DNA of 51,006 bases from Candidatus Magasanikbacteria bacterium RIFCSPLOWO2_12_FULL_43_12 (GCA_001783065.1 MFQN01000018.1:1-51006), one strand, 5' to 3'; numbered from the stretch's first letter, positions 17,863 through 25,869 are shown. Numbers and translations: made by a program. Notes: generated by a model from the sequence alone, not told the origin.

Positions 17863-17874
17863 ATTTGTTATGCT
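17846..17874 (+). promoter_or_regulatory. Promoter of small membrane protein gene
   Basis: TTGACA (17846-17851), 17-bp spacer that contains the terminator U-tract, TATGCT (17869-17874). Overlaps the preceding terminator. Confidence 0.72.
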
Positions 17875-17907
17875 AAAAACAGTTCATTAACCAAAAAGGA
17901 GGTAAAG

Positions 17908-18216
17908 ATGAACTTGGATAAATTCCTGAACTACGGTATCTGGTTCGCTCTTTTCGGCATATTGGTCGGTCTCGTTGCGTTGCCTCGTGGCGGCGCCATT
18001 TTAATTGTGTTGTTAGTGATAGTTGCCCTAACTATCCTATTGATGATTAAGGGAATTCTCATGCTGGCTGACGTTTACGACTCGCTTCCTCCCAAGGGAC
18101 AGGCGAAAGTAAAACGCTACGGTAAACGCACAGCTTTGGCAATTATAGATAAGGTGAAAAAAAATGAAAAGTATCGCGATGTCGCTGAATTCTTTGAGAA
18201 GATTCTCCGAGACTGA
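17908..18216 (+). CDS. Small two-helix membrane protein
   Basis: 102 residues from ATG 17908, fixed by AAAGGAGG at 17895-17902. An upstream in-frame ATG (17809) would run through the terminator and promoter and is not credible. Two hydrophobic segments (residues ~10-25 and ~30-55, the second preceded by 'LPRGG'), then a basic, helical cytoplasmic tail ('GQAKVKRYGKRTALAIIDKVKKNEKY'). No family recognised. Single-gene unit with its own promoter, Shine-Dalgarno sequence and terminator. Confidence 0.75.
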   Translation: MNLDKFLNYGIWFALFGILVGLVALPRGGAILIVLLVIVALTILLMIKGILMLADVYDSLPPKGQAKVKRYGKRTALAIIDKVKKNEKYRDVAEFFEKILRD

Positions 18217-18282
18217 ACAAGAGCCGTGGGGAGGCGCTGACTCCTGTCGCCCTCCCCTTCCATCCTAAATTTTAAAAACATT

Positions 18283-18308
18283 AAAAAAGACCCGAATGGG
18301 TCTTTTTT
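18283..18308 (+). terminator. Terminator of small membrane protein gene
   Basis: AAAAAAGACCC, GAAT loop, GGGTCTTTTTT: an 11-bp stem with built-in A and U tracts. Confidence 0.9.
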
Positions 18309-18382
18309 ATTCTGTAAATATTCACACAAAAGTCCAGATAGGGACTTGCTGTTTCCATATACTAAAACTGTCCATTCGTTTT

Positions 18383-18607
18383 TAGCCCCAAAAGGGGCGA
18401 CAGATAGTAGCCAGGCACTTTAGTGCCTGGAAGAATCTTTAGATAATAATTTTGCTCTTTCTTTGGTGCTAAAAATCGCATGAAACAATAAATTGGAATA
18501 GGTGTTAGACATGTACTTGTGTCGTCCCTACGGGACTGAATTTTAAACGGTGATTTATCCCAGGCACTGAAGTGCCTGGCTATTATCTAGCGTCCCTGAC
18601 GGGACTT
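18383..18607. mobile_element. MITE-like element bounded by ~47-bp composite inverted repeats
   Basis: Left arm 18383-18430 and right arm 18560-18607 are inverted copies: each has a CCAGGCACT/AGTGCCTGG hairpin, the spacer GGCTA(C/T)TATCT, and a second hairpin (GCCCC/GGGGC on the left, GTCCCTGACGGGAC on the right). A further GTCCCTACGGGAC hairpin lies inside at 18524-18536. No ORF. This fills the ~420-bp gap before the 18635 gene. Confidence 0.7.
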
Positions 18608-18634
18608 GTGTACGAACAATTTCTTACCTTACAT

Positions 18635-20578
18635 TCAATTTAACAACACCTCATCCCCCGACAAAATTATCTGTTGGCCGGTGACCGTGTCTTCGGCCGT
18701 GATTTTTACTTTGGAAGTTAAATTCGTTTGCGAGGAATTTTTGTTTTTAAGAACCAAACCGAATTGCAAAGCCAAAACATCAACACTCGTGGGTATTGTT
18801 TCAATTTTCCAAACCACCTCGGTATTGGCCTTATCCCACTCAAACTTGCCGGCCGGCACGACTTGCGCCTCTTCCGGCAGCCAATCTATATTATAAATAT
18901 CCGCCCGCAATTCAATATTTTTTAAATCATGAAAAGTATTATTCAGCACCCAGCTAACCGAATGCATTTCTTGCCCCTTTACTCCTTGCGCGTCCTCAAC
19001 GACTTTGTCGGAAACCGTAAGCCACAAGTCTGAATTAACCGTCAAATTTATTTTATTCCCGGAAATAATTTTTGTTTCCGCTCCGTCTTGATACTTCACT
19101 TCCACCATTGCCGTGATTGAATACCCGACGAACTTTGTAAGGTCTAAATCCACCGCGTTTTTAAGTGGAATTTTCAAATCCAACAAAACTTCTTTGCCTG
19201 AATCTAATTGCTTAAGGCTCGGCAACTGTTTATCAGCCCAAGTGATTGCTCCGCGCCGAGTCTGGTCATTAATCTGCTCGCCGGTTATTGCGCCATCATT
19301 CGCGTCGTCTATCTTTTTCCAATCCAGCAAGCTCTTGTTATCAAAAGATGGTGTCTCATAAACAAGTTTTACCCGCAAATTCTTTATCGCTGATTGACCG
19401 CCATTTTTTATTATTAAACTGGTATTCAAATTTTCTCCGGGTTGAACCGATAAATTATCCATCGCGCCATTAATCGCTACGCTGGCTGACAAATCGGTTT
19501 TCAGCATTTTTACCAACGCTTTGGTCGCGTAAACAATGTATAGATCGGCCGCGTTAGAACCGGGTTTTTCACCCAAAAGCCTAAACACCATTTCCACATT
19601 TTCATCACCGATAGCCGGATTAAACTTTCCGCGCACTAAAATCTGCCCATCCTGCCAACCTGATAAATCCCAGCGATATTGATCATCCGGCACACTGCTC
19701 AATGTGCTGGTCGTCTTGTTAAAACCACCGACCGGCTCTATCGCCAAAAACAAAGCGGGCAAATCAGTTTCAATCTTATTTTCCAAATCAATTTTAAATT
19801 CCACTTCTGATCCGGCTGACGCTTCTGTCGGACCGAAAACCGTTATAGCCAATGGCGCTTCTTTTATTTCGGTGTTAAACGCGGCCACGGCCTGAAATTC
19901 CGAACTGAAATTCTCCGGCGTGTAATTCAAAAACGCGCGCAATGATTGCTTATCGCCCAAACTGCCATATAATTTCCCTCTAATATCTATATACCCGCTA
20001 TCTTGCTTGTTTAACGTCCCCAAATCCCATTCGTCTTTTTTTTCATTGGACGGCGCTTGGCTGCTGTCCGTAAAAACAAAACCTTCAGGATAGCGAACTT
20101 GCAAAATCACTTTAGCCAGAGACGCGCCCTGATTGTTGCGATAACGTATGCGGTAATTTATCTCTTGCCCATAAACTATCTCTTCTTCTCCAGCCACTGA
20201 CAAAACCACGTCTTTTTCTTTAAATCCAGCCGAAGGCTGAAACACGAAAAACCCCGCCCATGCCACTGCTCCCAAAAAGACGCAGGCAATCAGTAAAGTG
20301 ACAAAAGCGGAAAACCGGCCGCGTTTTTTTGTTTTAAAATCTGACATATCCGGCATACTGCCATCGTCATTTTCATAAATCTCGCGCAACTCGCGATTGA
20401 TTTTTTTTTCTTCTTTTTTGGGTAGACCAAACCCCGACTTTTTTTCCGGCTCAACAGTAATTTTTCTGCGCCGGATTTTGACAGGTTCGGCCGCCGGCTT
20501 TTCTTCCGCAGGAATTTCCAGATCAATTTTAGTAAACTGTGGCGCGTTGGTGTCTTGTCTATTTTTTTTAACAGGCAT
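18635..20578 (-). CDS. Membrane-anchored protein with extracellular Ig-like (DUF11-type) domains
   Basis: 647 residues. Residues 1-85 are a charged cytoplasmic region rich in Lys/Glu, followed by one transmembrane helix (~88-112, 'FVTLLIACVFLGAVAWAGFFVF'-like) and ~530 extracellular residues. These contain at least four beta-sandwich repeats with motifs such as 'GQEINYRIRYRNNQGASL', 'GSEVEFKIDLENK', 'GENLNTSLIIKNGGQSAIKN' and 'HSVSWVLNNTFHDLKNI', the pattern of DUF11/CARDB-like modules. Type II topology, envelope scaffold or adhesin by inference. Found repeatedly next to DUF4012 proteins in CPR genomes in my recollection, as here. Confidence 0.8.
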   Translation of the reverse strand: MPVKKNRQDTNAPQFTKIDLEIPAEEKPAAEPVKIRRRKITVEPEKKSGFGLPKKEEKKINRELREIYENDDGSMPDMSDFKTKKRGRFSAFVTLLIACVFLGAVAWAGFFVFQPSAGFKEKDVVLSVAGEEEIVYGQEINYRIRYRNNQGASLAKVILQVRYPEGFVFTDSSQAPSNEKKDEWDLGTLNKQDSGYIDIRGKLYGSLGDKQSLRAFLNYTPENFSSEFQAVAAFNTEIKEAPLAITVFGPTEASAGSEVEFKIDLENKIETDLPALFLAIEPVGGFNKTTSTLSSVPDDQYRWDLSGWQDGQILVRGKFNPAIGDENVEMVFRLLGEKPGSNAADLYIVYATKALVKMLKTDLSASVAINGAMDNLSVQPGENLNTSLIIKNGGQSAIKNLRVKLVYETPSFDNKSLLDWKKIDDANDGAITGEQINDQTRRGAITWADKQLPSLKQLDSGKEVLLDLKIPLKNAVDLDLTKFVGYSITAMVEVKYQDGAETKIISGNKINLTVNSDLWLTVSDKVVEDAQGVKGQEMHSVSWVLNNTFHDLKNIELRADIYNIDWLPEEAQVVPAGKFEWDKANTEVVWKIETIPTSVDVLALQFGLVLKNKNSSQTNLTSKVKITAEDTVTGQQIILSGDEVLLN

Positions 20579-20604
20579 AGTATAAAATTTGATGAGTGTT
20601 AATA

Positions 20605-20762
20605 CGTCCTCTCTCCTCGTAGGAGAGAGACAGAGTGAGGTCTCAACGAACGTTTGCTTGCAAATTTAAAGAAGTTATCTGACCACACACTCGCCGAGAC
20701 CTCACCCCAACCCCTCTCTCGTTCGGCTGAGCTCAGAGCCGAAGCCTACGAGGAGGGGGACT
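20605..20762. repeat. Nested palindromic repeat
   Basis: Inverted arms GTCCTC...AGGAGAGAGACAGAGTGAGG (left) and GAGACCTCACCCC...CTACGAGGAGGGGGAC (right). The right arm is interrupted after CCCTCTCTC by a different palindrome, TTCGGCTGAGCTCAGAGCC, related to the one inserted in the femAB-like gene. Confidence 0.7.
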
Positions 20763-20773
20763 TCCAAAAAAAA

Positions 20774-23158
20774 TTATTTCTTGCCATTCATTACTACTCC
20801 AACAACTTTATCTTCGCTCAATTTTCCGCTGTAAGACGCACCGTTGGACGCCAGTTGCATTCCCTCATCCGCTGACCATACCGGCGACCAGCCGTCCGGA
20901 TAAATCACTTGGGTGGTGAAATCGCTTTCTATGCCGGATTGTTTCTGCGCGAGCAAGCTGTAGCGCGAACCGGCTTTAAACGGCAGACGATAGACAAAAT
21001 ACGCGGTCACGGTATTGCCGGGAGCGACCATCACCCAATTGCCAAAAACATTTTTGCCAAACTCACTGGTTATCCGCGTGCCGCTCTGCGGATGAATACC
21101 GATTTCTCTTTCTTGAGCCGCCAAATCAACATCATCTTTGTACCAATCCTCTGGGACCTTGAAAACATCCTCGGGCGGAAAAGTAAAACCACCGGCTTCT
21201 AACAACTCCGACCCCTCCGGCACATAAATTCTTAGGTAGTCAACGTTGTTTACGCCATAAAGCGGCACGCCGGCAATACCGCTATGCGCGCGGCGCACAA
21301 ACACTGTGTCAATAATGGATCCGTCCGGCTGAACCACGGCTTGGTGTTCAATTGATTGTTTAATTTTAGCGTCTGACTTCTGGCCGTGGATATTGGTGTT
21401 GATAACTGATAAATAATCCTGACCGGCGACCACGGAATTAATCCCGCCTGCCCAACCAAACTCAACAATTTTGGCTTGCGCCGACTCGTCATTAAAATAT
21501 AATTGAATTTCTTTTTTCCGCAATGCGTCTTCCAGCTCGCTAACCAAACGCATTACGCCAATCGTGTCTAAATTACCGAACCCGGCTAAAATTTGCGGGG
21601 CTAATTCTGACAAAATTTCTTTTGGCTTGTTTTCATTTTTGTCATAATCAAACTCAATTTGTCGCTGTAATTTTTCCACCGCGTCAGAGCTGGCGATAAC
21701 TAAATTTTTATCCGCGCTTTGCGCCGGACCCAGCACCGACAACAGCCGTTCTAAAACCGTGGCGTTAACCGCGATTACACCGTCAACTGTCGCGCCGCGG
21801 CCGTGTTGATAAAACCATTCCATTTTTTTCGCGGCCGTTGGAAAATCCGGGAACCAATTCGCGTCTTGAAATTCCCAACGTTTATTTAATAATTGCAAAG
21901 GCAACGGCGGCTTTACATACGCATCAAGCTGCCCTTGTAAATCATAAGTGCCGCCGCCCGGAATATCCAAATTTACAATCTTGCCTTTTTGCGCGTCTAA
22001 CAGCGCGAAGCTCCCAATAAATCCGCCGGTCGGCCGCAATTCGTTGTTGTTTTGAAAAACCAATAAATAGCGCCTTAACTGATCATGGCCAAAACCGGTT
22101 TCCAGCGCGTCCGCCAAGCCGGTTAAATCGCGCAAATCATTGACAAAGGCGGCAAAAAGTAATTTAAAATCCCCGAATGATTCTTGATATTCTACCGGCA
22201 CGACTTCCGCCGACACTCCACTCAATTCTGCCAACGCTTCTTCATATTGCGGCGCGGCGTTGCGTAAATAATTAGCCAAAAGTTCGATCTTATCTCCTAA
22301 TGATAACGCGCTTTGCTTATTAATTTCCTCTATTCCCTTGACTAAATAAGTATTGCCCAGCGCCAAATGATGCCCGGCGACTAACAAATGCTGACGGCTT
22401 TTAACTTGCCGGCCGATAATCGGCAACATGCTAGCCACATATCGCAAGGCGCGATGTTCTTTATCTAAAATTAAGTTGGCGGTTTGAAAAGATTCTAACG
22501 CCGCGTTTAAATCATATTCAGCCTGTCCCAAATCCGCATTCATCGCCGCGACAGTTGATGATTGCAGTGAAAGAAACGCGTTCGTGCTCGCCTCCACCAC
22601 TCGCGCGCTAGTGTCTTTCACACTGGAGTAATAGCCGACGGCGGGGAAAGGCAACGCGACCAAGAGCGCAACTGCTATAACACTGTAAGCAAACTTTTTG
22701 AAAGTAAATATTGACGTAATTCTATCTCTAATTTCATTGATGCTATTCGATAAACCATTCTTTATCCCAGCAAACCGACGCTTGATTAAAATGGAGATAA
22801 GAGATAGGAGATAAGAGATAGGAGACACAAAATTAAACAATATTCTTTTCTTAGTATTAGTGTTATTAGTGGTCGTATATTCGTGGGCGTGGTCCCTCAC
22901 TATACCCGCCAAATCTACAACCTCTCGCCTTATCGGTTCAACTTTTTTTTCACTAAACACCTCCACGTCGTTCCAAATTGACGCTGGTTTATCATTTTTT
23001 AAATTAATAACATGCGGCGATTTTTGATGTGTTTGCCGTACGCCAACCAACACGAACTTTCCGCTCGTATTTTTTGCGCGTGCCGAACAATTCTTTTTGG
23101 TATGACCAGTTTGTCGGCACAGCGAACATTTTCTGATTTTTTTTATTTTCTCCTTCAC
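20774..23158 (-). CDS. DUF4012 membrane protein with N-terminal CCHC zinc knuckle
   Basis: 794 residues from a GTG start, 21 bp after the enolase stop. Residues 11-24 form an exact retroviral-type zinc knuckle, Cys11-x2-Cys14-x4-His19-x4-Cys24 with Gly before the His. A basic linker and a transmembrane helix (~165-187) follow, then a coiled region and the DUF4012 core with 'YLLVFQNNNELRPTGGFIGSF' (~380-400) and 'NWFPDFPTAAKKMEWFYQ' (~450). The C-terminus is a beta-rich extracellular domain. DUF4012 function is unknown; a relationship to LytR-type envelope proteins is only a possibility. A GAGATAAG repeat (22792-22825) is translated as 'SPISYLLSLISIL' just before the membrane helix. Confidence 0.88.
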   Translation of the reverse strand: MKEKIKKIRKCSLCRQTGHTKKNCSARAKNTSGKFVLVGVRQTHQKSPHVINLKNDKPASIWNDVEVFSEKKVEPIRREVVDLAGIVRDHAHEYTTTNNTNTKKRILFNFVSPISYLLSLISILIKRRFAGIKNGLSNSINEIRDRITSIFTFKKFAYSVIAVALLVALPFPAVGYYSSVKDTSARVVEASTNAFLSLQSSTVAAMNADLGQAEYDLNAALESFQTANLILDKEHRALRYVASMLPIIGRQVKSRQHLLVAGHHLALGNTYLVKGIEEINKQSALSLGDKIELLANYLRNAAPQYEEALAELSGVSAEVVPVEYQESFGDFKLLFAAFVNDLRDLTGLADALETGFGHDQLRRYLLVFQNNNELRPTGGFIGSFALLDAQKGKIVNLDIPGGGTYDLQGQLDAYVKPPLPLQLLNKRWEFQDANWFPDFPTAAKKMEWFYQHGRGATVDGVIAVNATVLERLLSVLGPAQSADKNLVIASSDAVEKLQRQIEFDYDKNENKPKEILSELAPQILAGFGNLDTIGVMRLVSELEDALRKKEIQLYFNDESAQAKIVEFGWAGGINSVVAGQDYLSVINTNIHGQKSDAKIKQSIEHQAVVQPDGSIIDTVFVRRAHSGIAGVPLYGVNNVDYLRIYVPEGSELLEAGGFTFPPEDVFKVPEDWYKDDVDLAAQEREIGIHPQSGTRITSEFGKNVFGNWVMVAPGNTVTAYFVYRLPFKAGSRYSLLAQKQSGIESDFTTQVIYPDGWSPVWSADEGMQLASNGASYSGKLSEDKVVGVVMNGKK
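22792..22825. repeat. GGAGATAAGAGATA tandem repeat inside the DUF4012 gene
   Basis: Four imperfect units, in frame. Same family as the repeats at 33067-33100 and 31249-31291 in ileS. Confidence 0.85.
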
Positions 23159-23179
23159 AGTAAGATTATTACACCACTT

Positions 23180-24439
23180 TTAGTTTCCAATTTCATTCTC
23201 TATTTTCATCAACCGATTATACTTCTCCACTCTTTCTGAACGACTTAAAGAGCCGCTCTTGATAAAATCGGAATTAACCGCAACCGCGAGGTCGGCGATA
23301 AAAGTGTCAGCAGTCTCGCCGGAACGATGAGAAATAGAGACTTTGTAATTATTTTTCTTGGCCAAATAAATCGCGTCAATGGTTTCTGACACTGAACCGA
23401 TCTGGTTTAATTTGATCAAAATTGCGTTAGCTACTTTCTCGTTTATTCCCTTTTGCAATCGTTTAACATCAGTAACAAATAAATCATCGCCGACTAAGGT
23501 GGTTCTCCGCCCGAGCTGGCGCGTGAGTGTTTTCCAATTATCCCAATCGTCTTCGGCTAAACCATCTTCAATGGATAAAAGCGGATATTTCTTTACCCAA
23601 CCGTCAAAAACCCGCGTCATTTTTTCGGCAGTGTAGCCCTGCTTTTTGCTTTCAAAATAATATCGGCCATGGCGATAAAATTCCGACGCGGCCACGTCTA
23701 ATCCAACAAACACCTGTTTTCCAGGCACAAAACCAGCCGCTTTTATCGCTTGCATAATCAACTGAATCGCGCGCTCGTTATTCAACAGGTCCGGCGCAAA
23801 CCCGCCTTCATCGCCAACGCCGGTGGAATATCCTTTCTGACTCAAAATCGCTGAAAGAGAATGAAAAATCTGCGAACCCATTCTTATCCGTTCGCTGAAT
23901 TGTTTGTTAAGCGGAATAATCATGAACTCCTGAATGGATAAATTATTATCCGCGTGCCGTCCGCCGTTCAAAATATTCATGGTCGGAATTGGCATGCGCC
24001 AGCCTCTTTCCGACAGGCTGAAAGTCTTTCTTAAATATTTATACAAAGGCAGACCGCAAGAACCGGCCGCGGCCCGGCAAACTGCCATTGAAACCGCCAA
24101 AATCGCATTCGCGCCAAGCTTGCTTTTGTTGTCTGTGCCGTCCAAATCCAGCATCATCTTGTCTATCCGGCGCTGGTTTAAAGCATCATTGCCGTGCAAA
24201 TGATTGGTAATTAAAGTATTCACATTTTTCACTGCCCTTAACACCCCTTTGCCGCCATATCGTTTCGGCGACCCATCGCGCAATTCCAGAGCTTCGTGCG
24301 CGCCGGTTGACGCGCCAGACGGCACCGCCGCGGTTCCGCTGTAATCATCGCTTAAAAACACCGTCGCTTCAACCGTCGGATTCCCGCGCGAATCAAGAAT
24401 CTCGCGAGCAATTATTTTTTTGATAGTTGCGTTTGACAT
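23180..24439 (-). CDS. eno: Enolase
   Basis: 419 residues from ATG 24439 (MSNATIKKIIAREILDSRGNPTVEA); an in-frame extension upstream is not enolase-like. Converts 2-phosphoglycerate to phosphoenolpyruvate. Active-site signatures: 'GASTGAHEALELRDG' (~37-51), 'GDEGGFAPD' (~205), 'LSIEDGLAEDDW' (~285), 'VGDDLFVTD' and 'VSISHRSGETADTFIADLAVA' (~365). With gap and pgk in this window it gives three enzymes of lower glycolysis. The DUF4012 gene follows in probable co-transcription. Confidence 0.97.
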   Translation of the reverse strand: MSNATIKKIIAREILDSRGNPTVEATVFLSDDYSGTAAVPSGASTGAHEALELRDGSPKRYGGKGVLRAVKNVNTLITNHLHGNDALNQRRIDKMMLDLDGTDNKSKLGANAILAVSMAVCRAAAGSCGLPLYKYLRKTFSLSERGWRMPIPTMNILNGGRHADNNLSIQEFMIIPLNKQFSERIRMGSQIFHSLSAILSQKGYSTGVGDEGGFAPDLLNNERAIQLIMQAIKAAGFVPGKQVFVGLDVAASEFYRHGRYYFESKKQGYTAEKMTRVFDGWVKKYPLLSIEDGLAEDDWDNWKTLTRQLGRRTTLVGDDLFVTDVKRLQKGINEKVANAILIKLNQIGSVSETIDAIYLAKKNNYKVSISHRSGETADTFIADLAVAVNSDFIKSGSLSRSERVEKYNRLMKIENEIGN

Positions 24440-24475
24440 AATCTGAATGCTAAAAAATAAACCTCCATTAAGCAG

Positions 24476-24481
24476 ATTATA
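24476..24481 (-). promoter_or_regulatory. Probable enolase -10 box (extended)
   Basis: Minus strand: TGG-TATAAT without a good -35 box, 37 nt before the ATG. A GGAGG lies between but too far from the ATG to act as a normal Shine-Dalgarno sequence. Confidence 0.5.
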
Positions 24482-24552
24482 CCATATAAAAATACAAAAC
24501 AAAAGAATTTAATCACTTTTAATCTTACTTATTCGTTATGTGGATAAAAGGA

Positions 24553-24580
24553 TTGACAAAAACATTTGGTATGGTATACT
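24553..24580 (+). promoter_or_regulatory. Promoter of candidate small RNA / tRNA locus
   Basis: TTGACA (24553-24558), 16-bp spacer, TATACT (24575-24580). Predicted start near 24587. Confidence 0.7.
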
Positions 24581-24586
24581 TTTTAT

Positions 24587-24656
24587 AGGGTGACGGCCGG
24601 GTAAACTGGCCAAATTCACTTGTCAGCAAAAGGTCTCCTAATAATGGAGATTTTTT
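24587..24656 (+). ncRNA. Candidate ~70-nt small RNA complementary to the neighbouring tRNA anticodon arm
   Basis: Bounded by the 24553 promoter and a U-tailed hairpin (24633-24656). It can fold as GTGA-C-GGCC...GGCC-AAAT-TCAC. Its AGGGTGACG (24587-24595) is exactly complementary to tRNA bases 24723-24731 and its TTCACTTGTCA (24615-24625) to 24732-24742; together these cover 20 contiguous tRNA bases, but the two pieces are in swapped order. No known riboswitch or T-box motif recognised. Existence as an RNA is inference from the promoter and terminator. Confidence 0.5.
24633..24656 (+). terminator. Terminator of candidate small RNA
   Basis: GTCTCC, TAATAAT loop, GGAGAT, TTTTTT. Confidence 0.75.
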
Positions 24657-24670
24657 GTTTGCGCGAAACA

Positions 24671-24679
24671 TGATATAAT
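24671..24679 (+). promoter_or_regulatory. Probable extended -10 promoter of the odd tRNA
   Basis: TGA-TATAAT, 18 nt before the tRNA; the -35 position holds only the T-run of the preceding terminator. Confidence 0.5.
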
Positions 24680-24697
24680 GTTTGCCGGTGGACTGAT

Positions 24698-24773
24698 GGG
24701 CCGATAGTTTATCTGGTTAAAACGTCACCCTTGACAAGTGAAGAGCGGGGTTCAAGTCCCCGTCGGTCCACCA
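24698..24773 (+). tRNA. tRNA with anomalous anticodon arm (UGA by position; Val-GAC-like body)
   Basis: Acceptor GGGCCGA/TCGGTCC, D stem GTTT/AAAC with GG in the loop, T arm CGGGG-TTCAAGT-CCCCG, discriminator A and encoded CCA (24771-24773), unlike the other tRNAs here. The anticodon arm is TCACC-CTTGACA-AGTGA with a C31-A39 mismatch. Standard numbering gives anticodon TGA (Ser), but there is no long variable arm, so it is not a normal tRNA-Ser. Shifting one base gives GAC (Val), which fits the rest of the body but needs an abnormal loop. The identity is unresolved. Confidence 0.75.
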
Positions 24774-24775
24774 CC

Positions 24776-24804
24776 AAAAACCCTCAACTTTGTCGAGGGT
24801 TTTT
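24776..24804. terminator. Bidirectional terminator between tRNA and NIF3-like gene
   Basis: AAAAACCCTC, nine-base loop, GAGGGTTTTT. Works on both strands; the NIF3-like gene stops at 24813. Confidence 0.88.
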
Positions 24805-24812
24805 GATTTTGT

Positions 24813-25787
24813 CTAATTCTTATTATTTTTTTTCACCCGACTCACCCTCGTCAACCCGCTACACGGCACAATCTCAATCCTCTTTTTTTCCAATTCATCC
24901 AAAAACAAATTCATGCCGAGCGAGTCTGAAGACATGTGTCCGGCAATGACGACGTTCATGTGGTGCTCGCTGGCTTTGTCGCGCGAATCATCGCGCATGT
25001 GCATGCCAATCGTGGTGCTGATGCCTGCCCGCGAAACTTCTTCATATATTTTGCTCGCCGGATTGGTGCCGCCGGTCATTTCCACCACAAATTTACCCAC
25101 GCGATGGCTCGGATCCCCGGCAAAAAGTTTCGGCCCGGCCCCTCGGCGCTTGGCTTCTTGATATTCCGGAATCTCTAACAAAACATCCAACAAATCACCA
25201 ATAGTGTCCGGTTTACGCTTTTCTACATAATCACGAACGAATTTTTTTACCAAATTATCGGTTATCGTGTGAGTATTCATCAAGTTTACTTTTAATGCCT
25301 TGGCCAAATCAATCACTTGAAAATGATTGGCCGGATGAACGCTCCGCGACACTTCTTTAATTCTTTCCTCCATCAACTTTTCCGCGATATGAACCGACAT
25401 GCCGAGATTTTCAAACACCGCCACTTGTATATCCATCACGCCGTGCAAATCAGCGAGACCGCGGCCAAGCGGGTGATGGCCGATGATTAAATCAATCGGT
25501 TTGCCGCGCTCGTTCAACTGCGAAGCCAACAAAATTTCGCCGGATCCGATATCAATGCCCGCCAAAACTCTTTTAACTTTTGTCTGCTCACTGCCAACGT
25601 GCAAACGGCTGTCAGCATACGGGTTGGTCAGCCGATCCGCTTCAAAATATTTTTTATCCTTCGGCTTCATTTCCTCGTGTTCTTTTTTCACGCGATCCAA
25701 ATATTTCTCCACGCCCTTTTTGCCGCGCGGGTCTGCCGCGATAGCCATCTTTAACCCCATGTTAAAAATCTGTTTTATCGTCAACAT
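24813..25787 (-). CDS. NIF3-like metal-binding protein
   Basis: 324 residues. The NIF3/DUF34 family signature 'IIGHHPLGRGLADLHGV' (~residues 101-117) with two adjacent His ligands, and a late 'IAGHMSSDSLGM' (~290) supplying the second His/Asp half of the dinuclear site. An N-terminal ~60-residue helical extension is present. The family is near-universal and binds two metals; a GTP cyclohydrolase role has been proposed for some members but the physiological function is unsettled. Preceded by a TTGACA-N16-TAAAAT promoter. Confidence 0.88.
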   Translation of the reverse strand: MLTIKQIFNMGLKMAIAADPRGKKGVEKYLDRVKKEHEEMKPKDKKYFEADRLTNPYADSRLHVGSEQTKVKRVLAGIDIGSGEILLASQLNERGKPIDLIIGHHPLGRGLADLHGVMDIQVAVFENLGMSVHIAEKLMEERIKEVSRSVHPANHFQVIDLAKALKVNLMNTHTITDNLVKKFVRDYVEKRKPDTIGDLLDVLLEIPEYQEAKRRGAGPKLFAGDPSHRVGKFVVEMTGGTNPASKIYEEVSRAGISTTIGMHMRDDSRDKASEHHMNVVIAGHMSSDSLGMNLFLDELEKKRIEIVPCSGLTRVSRVKKNNKN

Positions 25788-25830
25788 AGCATCTAATTAA
25801 AATAAATAAAAATAGCCCTCTATGAAGACT

Positions 25831-25858
25831 ATTTTAACAGTTAGATTGTAAATGTCAA
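25831..25858 (-). promoter_or_regulatory. Promoter of NIF3-like gene
   Basis: Minus strand: TTGACA (25858-25853), 16-bp spacer, TAAAAT (25836-25831). Confidence 0.72.
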
Positions 25859-25869
25859 TGCGTAAAGAA

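Noticed and set aside
24587-24773. T-box riboswitch upstream of the tRNA
   Set aside because: Too short, no T-box sequence, and the downstream gene is a tRNA and not an aminoacyl-tRNA synthetase or amino-acid gene.
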